Shown piece by piece: positions 7,037-17,500 of a stretch of DNA of 64,000 bases (position 1 is the stretch's first letter; each line of letters opens with the position of its first letter). Origin of the DNA: a bacterium (lineage in GTDB: Bacteria; Myxococcota_A; Bradymonadia; UBA7976; UBA1532); contig JAUHXC010000007.1 of the NCBI GenBank assembly GCA_030427205.1, forward strand, positions 62,001 to 126,000. Direction: 5' to 3'. Below the pieces are notes generated by a model. The model saw nothing but the letters and a program-made list of their open reading frames with translations, searched no databases and was not told the origin of the DNA. Made by a program: the position numbers and the translations under genes.

Positions 7037-10000
7037 TCAGCAGGGCCGGCGGACCCAGGGTCGGCCCGGTCTCCACGATCACGAACCAGCGCCCGGCCTC
7101 CAGCGGCACCCCGGACAGCGCGCGCTCGCCGCAGACCACCTCTCCGGCGCCGTCGGGGCAGTCGCCGCGGATGGAGAAGGCGGCGCCGATGGGATCCCCC
7201 TGCAGCTCGACGTCGACCACCGCCGGCGCGTCCAGGTCGAAGGCGACGACATACTCGGTCTCGCGCCCGCGGCCGCAGCTCAAGGTGAAGCGATCGACCG
7301 CCGGGCGCCCGCGGGGCAGCGCAAGCGGCGTATCGAGCGCGGCCTCCAGCGGCTCGGCGCAGGCGAGCAGATCGCCGCCCTCCGCGCCGACCGCGATGAC
7401 CGACAGCCGCCCGCGCGCCGCCATTGCCCCGCCCGCCACGCGCAGGACGTGGCGCCCGCCGGCCCGGGCGACGGTGTCCAGCCGCAGATCGCCGCCGTCG
7501 AGGACCTCGGCCCGCGCCAGTTCGCCGTCGGGTCCCGCGAGCGCCATCGTGAGGCCTTCGCCGCCCTCTTCGAGCGCCGCGTCCACCAGCAGCCGCGTGC
7601 CCGGGTCGACGTCGAGCGCGAAGTGGTCGACATCGCCGGGGCAGACCCCGAGCGGGCGGTCGCCGGGCGCGATGCGCGTCGCCCGCGCCGGGTCGTCATT
7701 GTCGCCGAGCCCTTCGGACGGATCGGCCGGGCAGTCGTCGGGGCCCAGCGCGCGCAGCTCGAGGCTGTAGGGCGTCGAGCGCCCGGGCGCGCCGTCGACC
7801 TCGACGTCGACCCGCCCGGCGCCGGCGCCCACCGCCAGCGCCTCGGCGCCATAGGGCGTATCCGCTTCGAGCGTGCGCCCGGCCGAATCGGTGAGGCGCA
7901 GCCGCAGATCGCCCGCGTCGGGCCCGTGGCGCAGCACCACCCGCAGGCCCTCGTCGTCGGCCAGCAGCACCCGGAAGGTATCGATCGCGCCGTCGCAGCG
8001 CACGAGGCCGGTATACGACCGCCGATCGAGCACCGCCGGGCGCTGGGCGAGGGGCAGCGCGTCGAAGGCGTCGCCGGCGCACGGCGCAGGCGCGCAGGCG
8101 CCGTCACCGCCGCAGCCCTGGTCGCCGGGGCACTCGTCGGCGGCGAAGCAGAAGCCGCTGTACTGGCAGACCCCGCCCTCACAGAAGCCGTTGCCGTCAC
8201 AGTCGCCGTCGGCCAAGCAGCGGGCGCAGGCGCCCGAGAGCGTATCGCAGCGCGGCGCGCCGGCCGCGCAGTCGTCATCGTCGGCGCAGTCGCCGGCCAC
8301 CACGCAGGCGCCGACCCCGGCGCAGAGCAGGCCGCCGGGGCACGGCGCGCCGTCTCCGCACGCGACCGGCACCCCGTCGGCGCAGCGCCGATCGACGCAG
8401 GCCACCGGACAATCGGCGTGGGTGCTGCACTCGAAGGCGACGCAGGCCCCCGCTTCGCAGGCGGTCAGCCCGGGGCAGTCGACGTCGGTGAGGCAGCGAT
8501 CGGGCGCCGCGCAGCGGCCGGCGGCGCAGGTCTGGGCGCCGGGGCAGTCGTCGTCGGCGCGGCAGCGATCCTGGCACAGCCCGCCGACGCAGAGGCCGTT
8601 GCCGCAGTCGCCGTCGGCGCAGGCCCGCGCCCGGTTCAACCGCAGGCGTGGCTCGCCGCCGGGCGGCGCCTTGGCGATGGCGTAGTAGCGACCCGCGGGC
8701 AAGAGCGCCGCCTCGATCGCCTCGCCGGCCGGCGCGCAGATCAGATCGCCCTCGGCGGCGCACGCCCGGCGCACCGCGACCGCCGACGCCAGCGGATCGG
8801 ACGTGCCTTCGAGGATCAGCTCGATCCGACTCGGCGCGGGCAGGTCGAAAACCGCCACCGCGTCGAGCCCGTCGCCGCAGCCGATGTCGAGCCGGTCGAG
8901 CAGCGGCCGCAGGGGCAGCGGCTCGCCGGCGATCAGCGTCGGCGGATCGGCGCAGGCCCGCGCCGCGGCGTCGTCTGCGGCCTCGCGGACAAAGCTCAAC
9001 GCGACCCGGGTCGGCCGGTCGGCGGTGAGGCCCAGCCGATACAGCCCATCCCGGGTCGGCCCGTGATTGAGCACCGCCGCGCCGTCGATCGCCTCGCCGC
9101 GGGCGACCTCGACGCCATTGGGATCGAGCAGGACCAGCGTCGCCGTACCGTCCTCGGGCACCGCCCGGATCCGCCAGTCGACGCCCACCACCGCCGCCAG
9201 CGCGAACCAGTCGGCGTCGCCGGGGCACAGCGTCGTCTCGAGCCGCTGCACGTCGTCGGTCAAGGGCGTCGCGCCGTCGGCATTGTCGTTGCCGTGTGGG
9301 CCCTCGAAGGCGTCGGGCGCGCAGTCATCGGCGTCGAGGCGGTCGATGACCAGCGCGTAGTCGGCGTCGAAGCCCGGGCGGCCGCTGATACGCACATCGA
9401 CGGCGCGTGCTTCCACGGCGACCGGCACCACCACCCGGTCGAAGCCGTGGGGGCCATCGTCGGCGCCGAGCACATCCGCCGGGTCGCCGGCCGCCGTGAC
9501 CGTCAACGCCAGATCGGCGAACCCGCCGTGGCGCAGCGCGATGACCCGCCCCTCGCCGGCCGGTACGTCGACCCGGAAGCGGTCGAGCGTATCGTCGCAC
9601 CACCGCAGCCCGGCGTGGGCCCGCGCGTCGAGCACCTCCGGCGGGCGGGCGTCGCCGCGGCCGTCGTCGACGCAGCCGTCCGCCGGCGCGCAGATCCCGC
9701 CGATACAGACCCGGCTGCCGGGGCAGTCGGCGTCCGCGTCGCAGGCGGCTCCCGGCACGCAGCGGTTACCTTCGCAGCGCTCGGCGGCGGCGCAGTGGGC
9801 GTCGACCACGCACGCGACGCAGCGCCCGATGCCGTCGCAGATCGGCGCCCGCCCGGGACACTCGGCGTCGTCGATACAGCCGCCGTCGGGCGCGCAGACC
9901 GCCGGCCCGGCGCAGATCTGGCCCGGGCGGCACGGCGCGGCGTCGCTGCAGGCGAACGGCGGCTCGGCAGCGCAGACCGCGTCGAGGCAGACGCCGGCGG

Positions 10001-11444
10001 GGCAGTCGGCGCTCAGCGCGCAATCCGGCGGCCGGCAGGCCACGTCCCGACAGCGCTCGACGCCGGGGCAGTCCAGGTCGCTGGCGCACGGCTCGGCCCC
10101 GGCACAGCGCGCGTCGACGCAGCGTTGGTCACCCGCGCAGTCCAGGTCGCCGCCGCACGGATCGCCGCAGGTCCCGCCCTGGCACAGCCGGGCGCCGAGG
10201 CAGTCGACGTCGCCGCCGCAGCGCTCCGGCTCGACGCAGCGCCCGCCGTCGCAGCGCTGGGCGCCCGGGCAGTCGGCGTTGGCGTCGCACACCGCGACGC
10301 ACGAGAAGTCCTCGCAGACCCGGCCCGGATCGCAGTCCTCGGGCGCGAAGCAGGGCTCGGCCTCGACGCAGCGCCCGCGCGCGCCATCGCAGGATCGAGC
10401 GCCGGGGCAGTCGGCGTCGTCGGCGCAGGCGCTGGCGCAGCGGCCGTCGCGGCAGTGCTCGCCGACCGGGCAGCCGGCGTCGTCGACGCAGCCGTCGTCC
10501 GGGCGGCAGGCGCCGAGGTCGGCGTCGCATACCAGGCCGTCGGGGCACGCGGGCAGCCCGCCGCCGCAGTCCGGGCGGCACGCCGCCTCGACGCAGGTGC
10601 GCGCGGCGTCGCAGTCTTCCGGGGCCAGGCACGGCTCGGCTTCGGGGCACAGCCCGGCGACGCAGCTGCGGTTGCCGGGGCACGCCGCGTCCTCCAGGCA
10701 CGGATCGACGCAGGCCCCCGCCGCGCAGAGGCGCTCGTCGATGCAGCCGGCGTCGTCGGCGCAGCCGTCGGGATCCTCGGCGCAGCGCCCGCCCTCGCCG
10801 CAGATCAGGCCGTCGGGGCAGGCCCGCGCCGGCCCGCACGGGTCGTCGCACGCCCCATCGAGGCAGATCCGGCCGGGCGCGCAGTCGGTGGGGTCGAAGC
10901 AGGTGTCGCCCTCGACGCAGCGCTGATCGACGCAGACCCGGGTCCCGGGACAGCCGGCGTCGCCCGCGCACGGGTCGAGGCACAGCCCGTCGTTGCACAG
11001 GCGCGGGCCGAGGCAGTCGTCGTCGGCGGCGCAGACCGCCGGCTCGACGCAGATCCCCTCGGCGCAGGCCTGCCCGCCCGGGCAGTCGTCGTCGGCGCGG
11101 CACGCGGGCGCGGCGTCGGGCGGATCGCCGTCGACCGCGCCGTCGACCGCCACGTCGCCGCCCGCGTCCGGGCCCACGTCGGTGACGGCGGCGTCGATCC
11201 CCCGATCGGGCAGCGCCCGGTCGACGGCGCCGTCGGCCGGCGGGGTACAGGCGCACGCCGCGAAGGCGGCCCCGGCCTCGTCGCAGATCTGCGCGCCTTC
11301 GGCCCCGTCGCTGCAGACGCACGCCCGGGTCTCGCCGGGGGTGCAGCCCGCCGGCTCGGCGGGGTCGTCGCAGCCCCAGGCGAGCCATACGCAGGCGCCG
11401 AGCGCGACCGCCCGGGAGAGGGTCCGGCCTGGTATCCGTGCCAT
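7014..11444 (-). CDS. Cysteine-repeat lipoprotein with two beta-sandwich regions
   Basis: A 1476-residue secreted lipoprotein: signal peptide with lipobox LAWG-Cys25, then an Asp/Ala-rich linker. Residues about 116-592 hold well over a dozen short repeats of the form C-x3-DC-x2-G-x2-C-x4-C, such as CRADDDCPGGQACAEGICVE. This is the cysteine-rich pattern common in myxobacterial surface proteins. A region of about 340 residues resembling bacterial pre-peptidase C-terminal (PPC) sandwiches follows (GDADWFALAAVVGVDWRIRA). A second cysteine cluster lies at about 935-1130, then a second sandwich region. The regular cysteine spacing implies disulphides, hence an extracytoplasmic location. ATG 11444 is preceded by GAGGG and gives the signal peptide directly. 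No enzymatic motif was seen; an adhesive or structural surface role is a guess. Confidence 0.88.
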   Translation of the reverse strand: MARIPGRTLSRAVALGACVWLAWGCDDPAEPAGCTPGETRACVCSDGAEGAQICDEAGAAFAACACTPPADGAVDRALPDRGIDAAVTDVGPDAGGDVAVDGAVDGDPPDAAPACRADDDCPGGQACAEGICVEPAVCAADDDCLGPRLCNDGLCLDPCAGDAGCPGTRVCVDQRCVEGDTCFDPTDCAPGRICLDGACDDPCGPARACPDGLICGEGGRCAEDPDGCADDAGCIDERLCAAGACVDPCLEDAACPGNRSCVAGLCPEAEPCLAPEDCDAARTCVEAACRPDCGGGLPACPDGLVCDADLGACRPDDGCVDDAGCPVGEHCRDGRCASACADDADCPGARSCDGARGRCVEAEPCFAPEDCDPGRVCEDFSCVAVCDANADCPGAQRCDGGRCVEPERCGGDVDCLGARLCQGGTCGDPCGGDLDCAGDQRCVDARCAGAEPCASDLDCPGVERCRDVACRPPDCALSADCPAGVCLDAVCAAEPPFACSDAAPCRPGQICAGPAVCAPDGGCIDDAECPGRAPICDGIGRCVACVVDAHCAAAERCEGNRCVPGAACDADADCPGSRVCIGGICAPADGCVDDGRGDARPPEVLDARAHAGLRWCDDTLDRFRVDVPAGEGRVIALRHGGFADLALTVTAAGDPADVLGADDGPHGFDRVVVPVAVEARAVDVRISGRPGFDADYALVIDRLDADDCAPDAFEGPHGNDNADGATPLTDDVQRLETTLCPGDADWFALAAVVGVDWRIRAVPEDGTATLVLLDPNGVEVARGEAIDGAAVLNHGPTRDGLYRLGLTADRPTRVALSFVREAADDAAARACADPPTLIAGEPLPLRPLLDRLDIGCGDGLDAVAVFDLPAPSRIELILEGTSDPLASAVAVRRACAAEGDLICAPAGEAIEAALLPAGRYYAIAKAPPGGEPRLRLNRARACADGDCGNGLCVGGLCQDRCRADDDCPGAQTCAAGRCAAPDRCLTDVDCPGLTACEAGACVAFECSTHADCPVACVDRRCADGVPVACGDGAPCPGGLLCAGVGACVVAGDCADDDDCAAGAPRCDTLSGACARCLADGDCDGNGFCEGGVCQYSGFCFAADECPGDQGCGGDGACAPAPCAGDAFDALPLAQRPAVLDRRSYTGLVRCDGAIDTFRVLLADDEGLRVVLRHGPDAGDLRLRLTDSAGRTLEADTPYGAEALAVGAGAGRVDVEVDGAPGRSTPYSLELRALGPDDCPADPSEGLGDNDDPARATRIAPGDRPLGVCPGDVDHFALDVDPGTRLLVDAALEEGGEGLTMALAGPDGELARAEVLDGGDLRLDTVARAGGRHVLRVAGGAMAARGRLSVIAVGAEGGDLLACAEPLEAALDTPLALPRGRPAVDRFTLSCGRGRETEYVVAFDLDAPAVVDVELQGDPIGAAFSIRGDCPDGAGEVVCGERALSGVPLEAGRWFVIVETGPTLGPPALLISAAPAP

Positions 11445-11673
11445 CTGGATGCCCTCGTCGAAATTGCCAATACGGTTGCGACGGTCGATCTCGCCGGTGC
11501 CGGCGTTGCTCGCTGGCGCGAGCGGGCTACGCCCCGTGGGGCTCGCGGGCTTGCCCGTCCTCGACGTGCCCCTGGCACGCCTTCGTCGTCGCGCCTTGGC
11601 CCCGACGACCTCGACTCGCCGCCCCCGTATCGTCACTTCCGCCGCGGACATCTGGTATCTCCCCGCGCCCGCG

Positions 11674-14370
11674 TCAGCGGATGTAGAGCCGGTTGAACTC
11701 GACCCGGTGGTCGACGTTGCTGTACAGCGCGTAGATCCGCCCGTTGCTGTGCAGCATGCTCAGCTGATAGCAGTTGGTGTACCAGAAGCCCCCGTTGAAC
11801 CCGACGTTGTCCCGGGCGCAGTTGCGGCCCCAGATGTCGTTGTCCCGATCGTGGGTCGTGAAGCGGGCCCCGCGCATGTCGTTGATGAGGCTCTGGTTGC
11901 CGGCGACCACCCCGTTCCAGCTCCAGGGATAGGCCTGGGCCTCGGTGCCGATGCGGAAGTTGCTCATCTTCACGTCGGCGCGGTTGGTCTGCGACCAGAA
12001 CGTATTGTTCGGGTGCAGCTCGGTCAGCCCGCGCCACTGCGCCAGCGGCATCCAGAAAGCGCCCGAGTCCTCCGCCGAGCTGCCGTAGCCGTTGGTGGTG
12101 TAGTCGGCCCAGGTGCCGCGCCAGATCATCTGCCGCTCGGCGTCGCCGAGCGCCGCCTCGACGGTCTTGGCGACCATGGTCCAGCCGCCGCCGTCGGTCT
12201 CCATGTCACACCAGGTCAGCACCGCGTCGTTGCTGTTGCCGCCGTTGGGATCGATCCAGTAGCGGCCGCTGCCCTCGCTCTCGTCGTTCTGCAGGATCTG
12301 CAGGCAGCTGCGGCGGAAGGCGTCCGGGCGCGCCGGCTCGGGGTTGGGGCGCAGGTAGACCTCGTTGAAGTCGACCCGGTGATCGACGTTGCTGTACAGC
12401 GCGTAGAGGTTGCCGTTGCTGTGCAGCATGCTGAGCTGGTAGCAGTTGGTGTACCAGAAGCCGCCGTTGAACCCGACGTTCTGCGACGCGCAGTTGCGGC
12501 CCCAGATGTCGTTGTCCCGGTCATGGGTCGTGAACCGCGCCCCGCGCATGGCGTCGATGAGCGACCGATGGCCGGCGACGGTGCCCGCCCAATCCCACGG
12601 ATGCCCCGCCGCCGCCGCGCCCACCGTGAAGCCACGCATGCGCACCGAGTCGCGGCTGGTGCGCGACCAGAAGGTATTGTTCGGATAGCGTGCCGTCAGC
12701 GTGTTCCAGTGGCGCAGCGGCATCCAGTAGATCGGCGAGTCGGGATCGGGCGAGCCGTAGCCGTTCGTCGAGTAGGCGTCCCAGCCCCCGCGGCGGATGG
12801 CGTCCCGCTGGGCCGGCGTCAGCCCGGCGACCACCGTGCGGGCGACCAGCGTCCAGCCGCCGCCGTCGGTGAGCATGTCGCAATAGGCCTGAAACGCGTT
12901 GCCCGGGTTGCCGCCGTCGGGGTCGATCCAATAGACCCCGTTCTCTTCGACTCCCTGCTGCTGCAGGTCGAGGCAGTGCAGGCCGGCCGTCGCCGCCTCG
13001 CCGCCCGGACCGGGGCCGCCGCCGCCGCCGCCGCCTTGCCCGAACGGGGTCCACGCCTCGCCGTCGCAGCCTTCGAACGCCGCGCCGCTCCAGCGGATCG
13101 TGCCCGCCATCGCCGCGTCGCAGGCGTCGTCCCCGCCCTGCAGCACCCCCCGCGACAGCGGCCGCCAGCGCTGCCCGTCGAACGCCTGCACCCCCCGGGC
13201 CCGATCGTAGTAGACCATGCCCTCCGCCGGATCGGCCGGCGGCGCGGCGCGGGCGGCGAGCTGCACATGGTCGACCCGGGTCGCCGTGGCCCGCACCTCG
13301 CCGTCGACGTCGAGGGCCACCCCCGGATCGCCCACGCCGATACCGACCCGGCCCTGCACCCGCAAGGCGCCGACCTCGAGGGTGCCGCCCACCGCGCCGG
13401 CGCCGCCCACGTCGATCCCGTTGCGCACCGTGAGGTTGCCCGCGGTGCCGGTGTCGCGGTCGGCGCGCATGAAGACGGTGCTGTCGAGCCCATCGAGCCG
13501 GTCGGCGTCGAGGGCCGAGCCGGCCCCGTCCACCTGCCGCAGCAGGTCGCGCACCTGCGCCGCGGTGCGCACGAACTGGCTGCTGTCGAAGCCGTCGAGG
13601 CGATCGGCGTCGACGCCCGACCCCTGGCCGTCGACCTCCTGCAGCCGGTCGCGCACCTCCTCGGCGGTGCGCACGAACGCGGTCGAGTCGAGCCCGTCGA
13701 GCCGATCGGCGTCGACCCCCGATCCGCGGCCGTCGACCCCGCGCAGCCGCTCGAGCACCTGCTCGGCGGTGCGCACGAACGCGCTCGAGTCCTGCCCGTC
13801 GAAGCGGTCGGCGTCGAGCCCCGAGTCGGCCCCGTCCACCGCGCGCAGCTTGGCCAGGATCTGCGCCGGCGTATCGCCTTCGTCGTCGCCGCCGCCGCCG
13901 CCGAGCCCCGCCGGATCACCCACCCAGCGGCCGTTCTGGTCGATGACCATGCCGAAGCCGGGGATCGAGACGGTGCGCGGGGTGATGTCGCCGGTGGCGT
14001 TGCTGGCCACGTCGGCGGCGAAGGCGGCGGGCACCTTGACGATCGGCGTCCGCGGATCGAGCTCGTCGCCGTTGTCGATCGAGAGGGCCATGTACAGCCG
14101 GCCGCGGCGGAAGAGCGCCGCGTCGAGCTCGGCCACGCTGCCGATCGCGATGGCGTAGTAGCCGCCGACGAAGGGCACGTCTTCGTGGATCTCGTCGAAG
14201 AGCGCCTGCCCGCCGCGCTCGACGTCGAAGAGGCGCACCCGCACCCGGTGCTCCCCCTCGACGGGCCGGTTGTCGGCGTCGGTGACCAGCCCCTCCTGGA
14301 AGAACTGATCGGGCAGCGCGAACGCAGCCCACGGCAGACACAAGACGAGCAGACAGACGACGCGACGCAT
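11674..14370 (-). CDS. Secreted protein with tandem fibrinogen-like domains
   Basis: An 898-residue exported protein (signal MRRVVCLLVLCLPWAAFA). After an N-terminal domain, residues about 171-307 carry four 34-residue repeats of the kind GSGVDADRLDGLDSTAFVRT, seen in trimeric fibres and tail-fibre-like proteins. A collar-like segment (VGIGVGDPGVALDVDGEV) follows. Two fibrinogen-like domains lie at about 464-680 and 687-898. Each starts with a YWIDP(D/N)GGN element and TDGGGWT and ends in a YALYSNVDHRV motif, with conserved Cys pairs. Fibrinogen-like domains often bind acetylated sugars, so binding to cell-surface glycans is a reasonable guess. The candidate promoter 14395-14424 places transcription start downstream of the ATG at 14394, which supports ATG 14370. 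Confidence 0.9.
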   Translation of the reverse strand: MRRVVCLLVLCLPWAAFALPDQFFQEGLVTDADNRPVEGEHRVRVRLFDVERGGQALFDEIHEDVPFVGGYYAIAIGSVAELDAALFRRGRLYMALSIDNGDELDPRTPIVKVPAAFAADVASNATGDITPRTVSIPGFGMVIDQNGRWVGDPAGLGGGGGDDEGDTPAQILAKLRAVDGADSGLDADRFDGQDSSAFVRTAEQVLERLRGVDGRGSGVDADRLDGLDSTAFVRTAEEVRDRLQEVDGQGSGVDADRLDGFDSSQFVRTAAQVRDLLRQVDGAGSALDADRLDGLDSTVFMRADRDTGTAGNLTVRNGIDVGGAGAVGGTLEVGALRVQGRVGIGVGDPGVALDVDGEVRATATRVDHVQLAARAAPPADPAEGMVYYDRARGVQAFDGQRWRPLSRGVLQGGDDACDAAMAGTIRWSGAAFEGCDGEAWTPFGQGGGGGGGPGPGGEAATAGLHCLDLQQQGVEENGVYWIDPDGGNPGNAFQAYCDMLTDGGGWTLVARTVVAGLTPAQRDAIRRGGWDAYSTNGYGSPDPDSPIYWMPLRHWNTLTARYPNNTFWSRTSRDSVRMRGFTVGAAAAGHPWDWAGTVAGHRSLIDAMRGARFTTHDRDNDIWGRNCASQNVGFNGGFWYTNCYQLSMLHSNGNLYALYSNVDHRVDFNEVYLRPNPEPARPDAFRRSCLQILQNDESEGSGRYWIDPNGGNSNDAVLTWCDMETDGGGWTMVAKTVEAALGDAERQMIWRGTWADYTTNGYGSSAEDSGAFWMPLAQWRGLTELHPNNTFWSQTNRADVKMSNFRIGTEAQAYPWSWNGVVAGNQSLINDMRGARFTTHDRDNDIWGRNCARDNVGFNGGFWYTNCYQLSMLHSNGRIYALYSNVDHRVEFNRLYIR
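13441..13848 (-). repeat. Four in-frame repeats of about 102 bases
   Basis: The fibrinogen-like gene contains four direct repeats of roughly 102 bases (34 codons). Each encodes VDG-x2-S-x2-DADR-x-DG-x-DS-x2-F-x-R. The first three also encode a TA-x2-V-x3-L helix, while the fourth diverges at its end. Boundaries are approximate. Confidence 0.75.
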
Positions 14371-14394
14371 GGGCACCCCCGGGATGGCGCCCAA

Positions 14395-14424
14395 ATTCTA
14401 ACTCCAAAAGAATATTCAACCCAA
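14395..14424 (-). promoter_or_regulatory. Candidate promoter of the fibrinogen-like gene
   Basis: On the minus strand TTGGGT (14419-14424), an 18-base spacer and TAGAAT (14395-14400) lie in an AT-rich stretch. TAGAAT matches the -10 consensus at five of six positions; the -35 is weak. Transcription would begin near 14388. Confidence 0.5.
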
Positions 14425-14505
14425 GCTGAACAGCTCCCGCAGCCACGCGGGCCGGCCCCGACCGACCGCGCTGCGCCGCCGGTCGAGCGCGCCGTGCGCC
14501 GGCGC

Positions 14506-14535
14506 TTGAGACCCACCCCGCCCGGCGGTCATCAT
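14506..14535 (+). promoter_or_regulatory. Candidate leaderless promoter of the DUF3857 gene
   Basis: TTGAGA (14506-14511), 18 bases, CATCAT (14530-14535), then six bases to ATG 14542. Transcription would start at the start codon itself. The gene has no Shine-Dalgarno sequence, which fits. Confidence 0.4.
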
Positions 14536-14541
14536 CCTCAC

Positions 14542-17500
14542 ATGCCCGCCTGCACCCGCCGACTCGTCGCCGCGTTGTTCATCGCCCTGCCGCTGGGCTG
14601 CGCCACGCCCCCGACACCGCGCCTCGACACCTTGCCCGACGCGCTCGACGCCCGCGCCGAGCGGTGCTCAGCGGCGGCGGACGCGCGCCCGGACGACCCG
14701 CGGGCGGTGGCCTGCGAGCGCTTCGCCTTCCTGCGCCTCGACCGGCGCAGCGCGCTGATCGAGCGGGTGCGCAGCCGACGCCTCGCCCGGCCCACGGACG
14801 GTCGGCGTTGGGCCGCCGAGGGCGACGCGCTGCTCGCCGCCGAGCCCGAAGAGGCCGCCCGGATACACCAAGAATGCCTGCAGGCGGCCGCGGAGCCGGC
14901 CTGGTGTCACGCGCTGCATGCGCGCCACCATCTGGCCAGGGGTGAGGCCGACGGGGCCCTGGCGGCCGCCCTGAAGGCCACCGCGGCGCGGCCCGACGTG
15001 CCCGAGTTCGCCGCGCTCGAAGCCATCGCGCTGGCCCGCACCGGGCAGATCGACGCCGCCCGGACCCGGGTCACGCCGCTGCTGGTGGGCTGGCCCGATC
15101 GGCTGGAGGTGCAGCTCGCGGCGGGCACGGTCGCGGTGCTCGGGCACGATCCCGCCGGCGCCCGCGAGGCGATCGCCCGGGCGCTGACCGCCGCGCCCGA
15201 CGCCGCCGCGCCGCACCTGCTCGCGGCGGAGCTGCATCGGGATCTCGGCGACGGCGAGGCGGCCGCCGCGGCGCTGCGGCGCGCGGTCGCCGCCGATCGA
15301 CAGGCCATCGGCGCCCGCCGGGCGCTGGCCGCGCAGCTCGTCGAGCTCGATCGCCCGGCGGCCGCGGTGGAGGTGCTCTCGGCGCTGGCCGCGCGCCGGG
15401 CGGACGACGGGCAGATCGCGCTCGCGCTGGGTGAGGCCCTGCTGGCCACCGACGCCGCCGACCGGGCGCAGAAGATGGCCGACGCGGCGCTGGCGATCGA
15501 TCCCGACGACCGCGCCGCGCTCGAGCTGGCCGCCCGCGCCGCCATCGCCGCCGGCCGCATCGACGAGGGCCTCGCGCTCCGGCCCCGGCTCTACCGCGGT
15601 CCGCGGGCGCCGGCGCACCGCGAGGCCATCGCCCGGGCCCTGGCCCACGCCGGCCAGTTCACCCGGGCCGAGTCGGAGTTCGCCGCGGCGGTCATCCACC
15701 ACCCCGACTCGGCCGCGGCCTGGCTGGCGTTCGCCCGCTGGTTCGCCGCCCGGGACAAGCTCGACCGGGCCGAGGGCCTGCTGCGCCACGCCATCGAGCG
15801 GCAGCCGCTGGCCGCCGAGCTGCACGCGGCGCTGGCCGACATCTTCGAGCGTCAGGGCAACCGCGCGGGGGCCCGCCTCGCCCTGGCCGCCGCCGCGCGG
15901 CTTCAGCCCGACGAGCCGGCCCACGAGGACGAGCTGGCCCGGGTCGAGTTCCTCGACGGCGAGCTGGTCGAGGCCCTCGCCCGCTGGGAGCGCCTGATCG
16001 TGGATCATCCGAGCGCCGATCGGCCGCTGCGGCGCCTGTCGGCCGCCTATCGCGCCCTCGACGAGCCGGACAAGGCGCTCGATCTGTTGCAGGCCCTCGT
16101 CGATCGCCACCCGGGCGACGCCGACCTCAAGGGCCGGCTGGGCGAGACGTTGCTCGAGGCCGGGCGCAAGGAGAAGGCGGTCGGCGTGCTGGAGCAGGCG
16201 CTGGCCGGCGGGGCCGAGGGCGAGCGGCTGCGGCCGCTGCTGGCGACGGCGCTGGCGGATACCGGGCGCACCGAAGACGCCGTCGAGCTCTTCGAGTCGG
16301 CGATGCAGGCCGACCCGGGCAATCGCCCGCTGCGTTTGACCTACGCCGCCTTCCGCACGGCGCTGGGCGATCGGGCCGGCGCGGTCGAGCTGTATCGCGC
16401 CCAGCTGGCCCGCGACCCGGCGGACGTCGACGCGCGCGCGGGTCTGGCGGCGCTGCTGGGCCCCGCGGTGGTCGCCGCGGCGGTCGATCCCAGCAGCCAT
16501 CCCCGGGCGCTGGTCGATACCGAGCTGGCCGCGCTGGCCGCCCGGGCGCCGCCCGCGCAGAGCGACAGCGGCGGCGCCGTGCTGCGCGACGAGCGGCGGG
16601 TGGTGGTCGACGCGCAGGGCGTGGCCGCCATCCATCACCGGCGGGCGATCCTGATCCAGCGGCCGGGCGGCGTCGAGCGCTACCAGAGCGCGGGGGTGAC
16701 GTTTCACGTCGACTCGCCGCCGACGGTCGTGCGCGCGCGCACCGTGACCCCCGACGGTCAGGCGTTGCCGGTGCCCGAGGCCGATCGCGCGGTGCAGAAC
16801 CCGGGCGCGGGCACCCTGCTCTACGGCGACGGGCGCCGGCTCGAGCTGCGCTTCCCGGCGGTCGAGCCGGGGGCGATCGTCGACTACGAGATCGTCACCC
16901 GCCGGCCGCACCCGGACATCACCGACGCGTGGTGGGACGGCTACGTGCTGGCCAACGCCGACCCGACCGTGCAGGCCCGCTATACCCTCGACCTGCCCGC
17001 CGACGCCCGCTGGATGGCCCGCGCCGAGGGCATGGGCGAGCCGGTCGAGGCCGAGGCCGAGGGCCGGCGCACGCTGGTCTGGCAGCGAGACGACCTGCCC
17101 GCGTGGCGCGGCGAGACCGGCGGGCCGCTGCCGTCGGTGCGGGTCTCGAACCTGGCCGACTGGCAGAGCGTCGGGCGCTGGTACATGCGGCTGTTCGGGC
17201 CGCGCAGCCAGCCGACGCGGGACGTGGCCGAGCTGGCCCGGCGGCTGACCCGCGACGCGCCCGATCGGCGGGCGCGCATCGCGGCGATCTACCGCCACGT
17301 CGAGCGCAACATCCGCTATCTGGGGGTCGAGTTCGGCATCGGCGCCTATCAGCCGCGGCCGCCGGAGAGCACGCTGGCCCAGCTCAAGGGCGACTGCAAG
17401 GACATGACCGCGCTGATGGTCGCGCTGCTCGCCGCGCTCGACATCGAGGCCCACCCGGCGCTGATCAAGCCCCGCGGGCAGGGGGTCTTCGACGCGGAGC

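Noticed and set aside
7449..11696. A 1415-codon open frame on the plus strand opposite the cysteine-repeat lipoprotein
   Set aside because: Composition is Ala/Arg/Gly/Val-rich and featureless, without a start signal. The opposite strand has a lipobox and regular cysteine units.
13441..13848. Tail-fibre-like repeats as sign of a prophage
   Set aside because: No capsid, portal, terminase, integrase or lysis gene is nearby, and the protein has a secretion signal.
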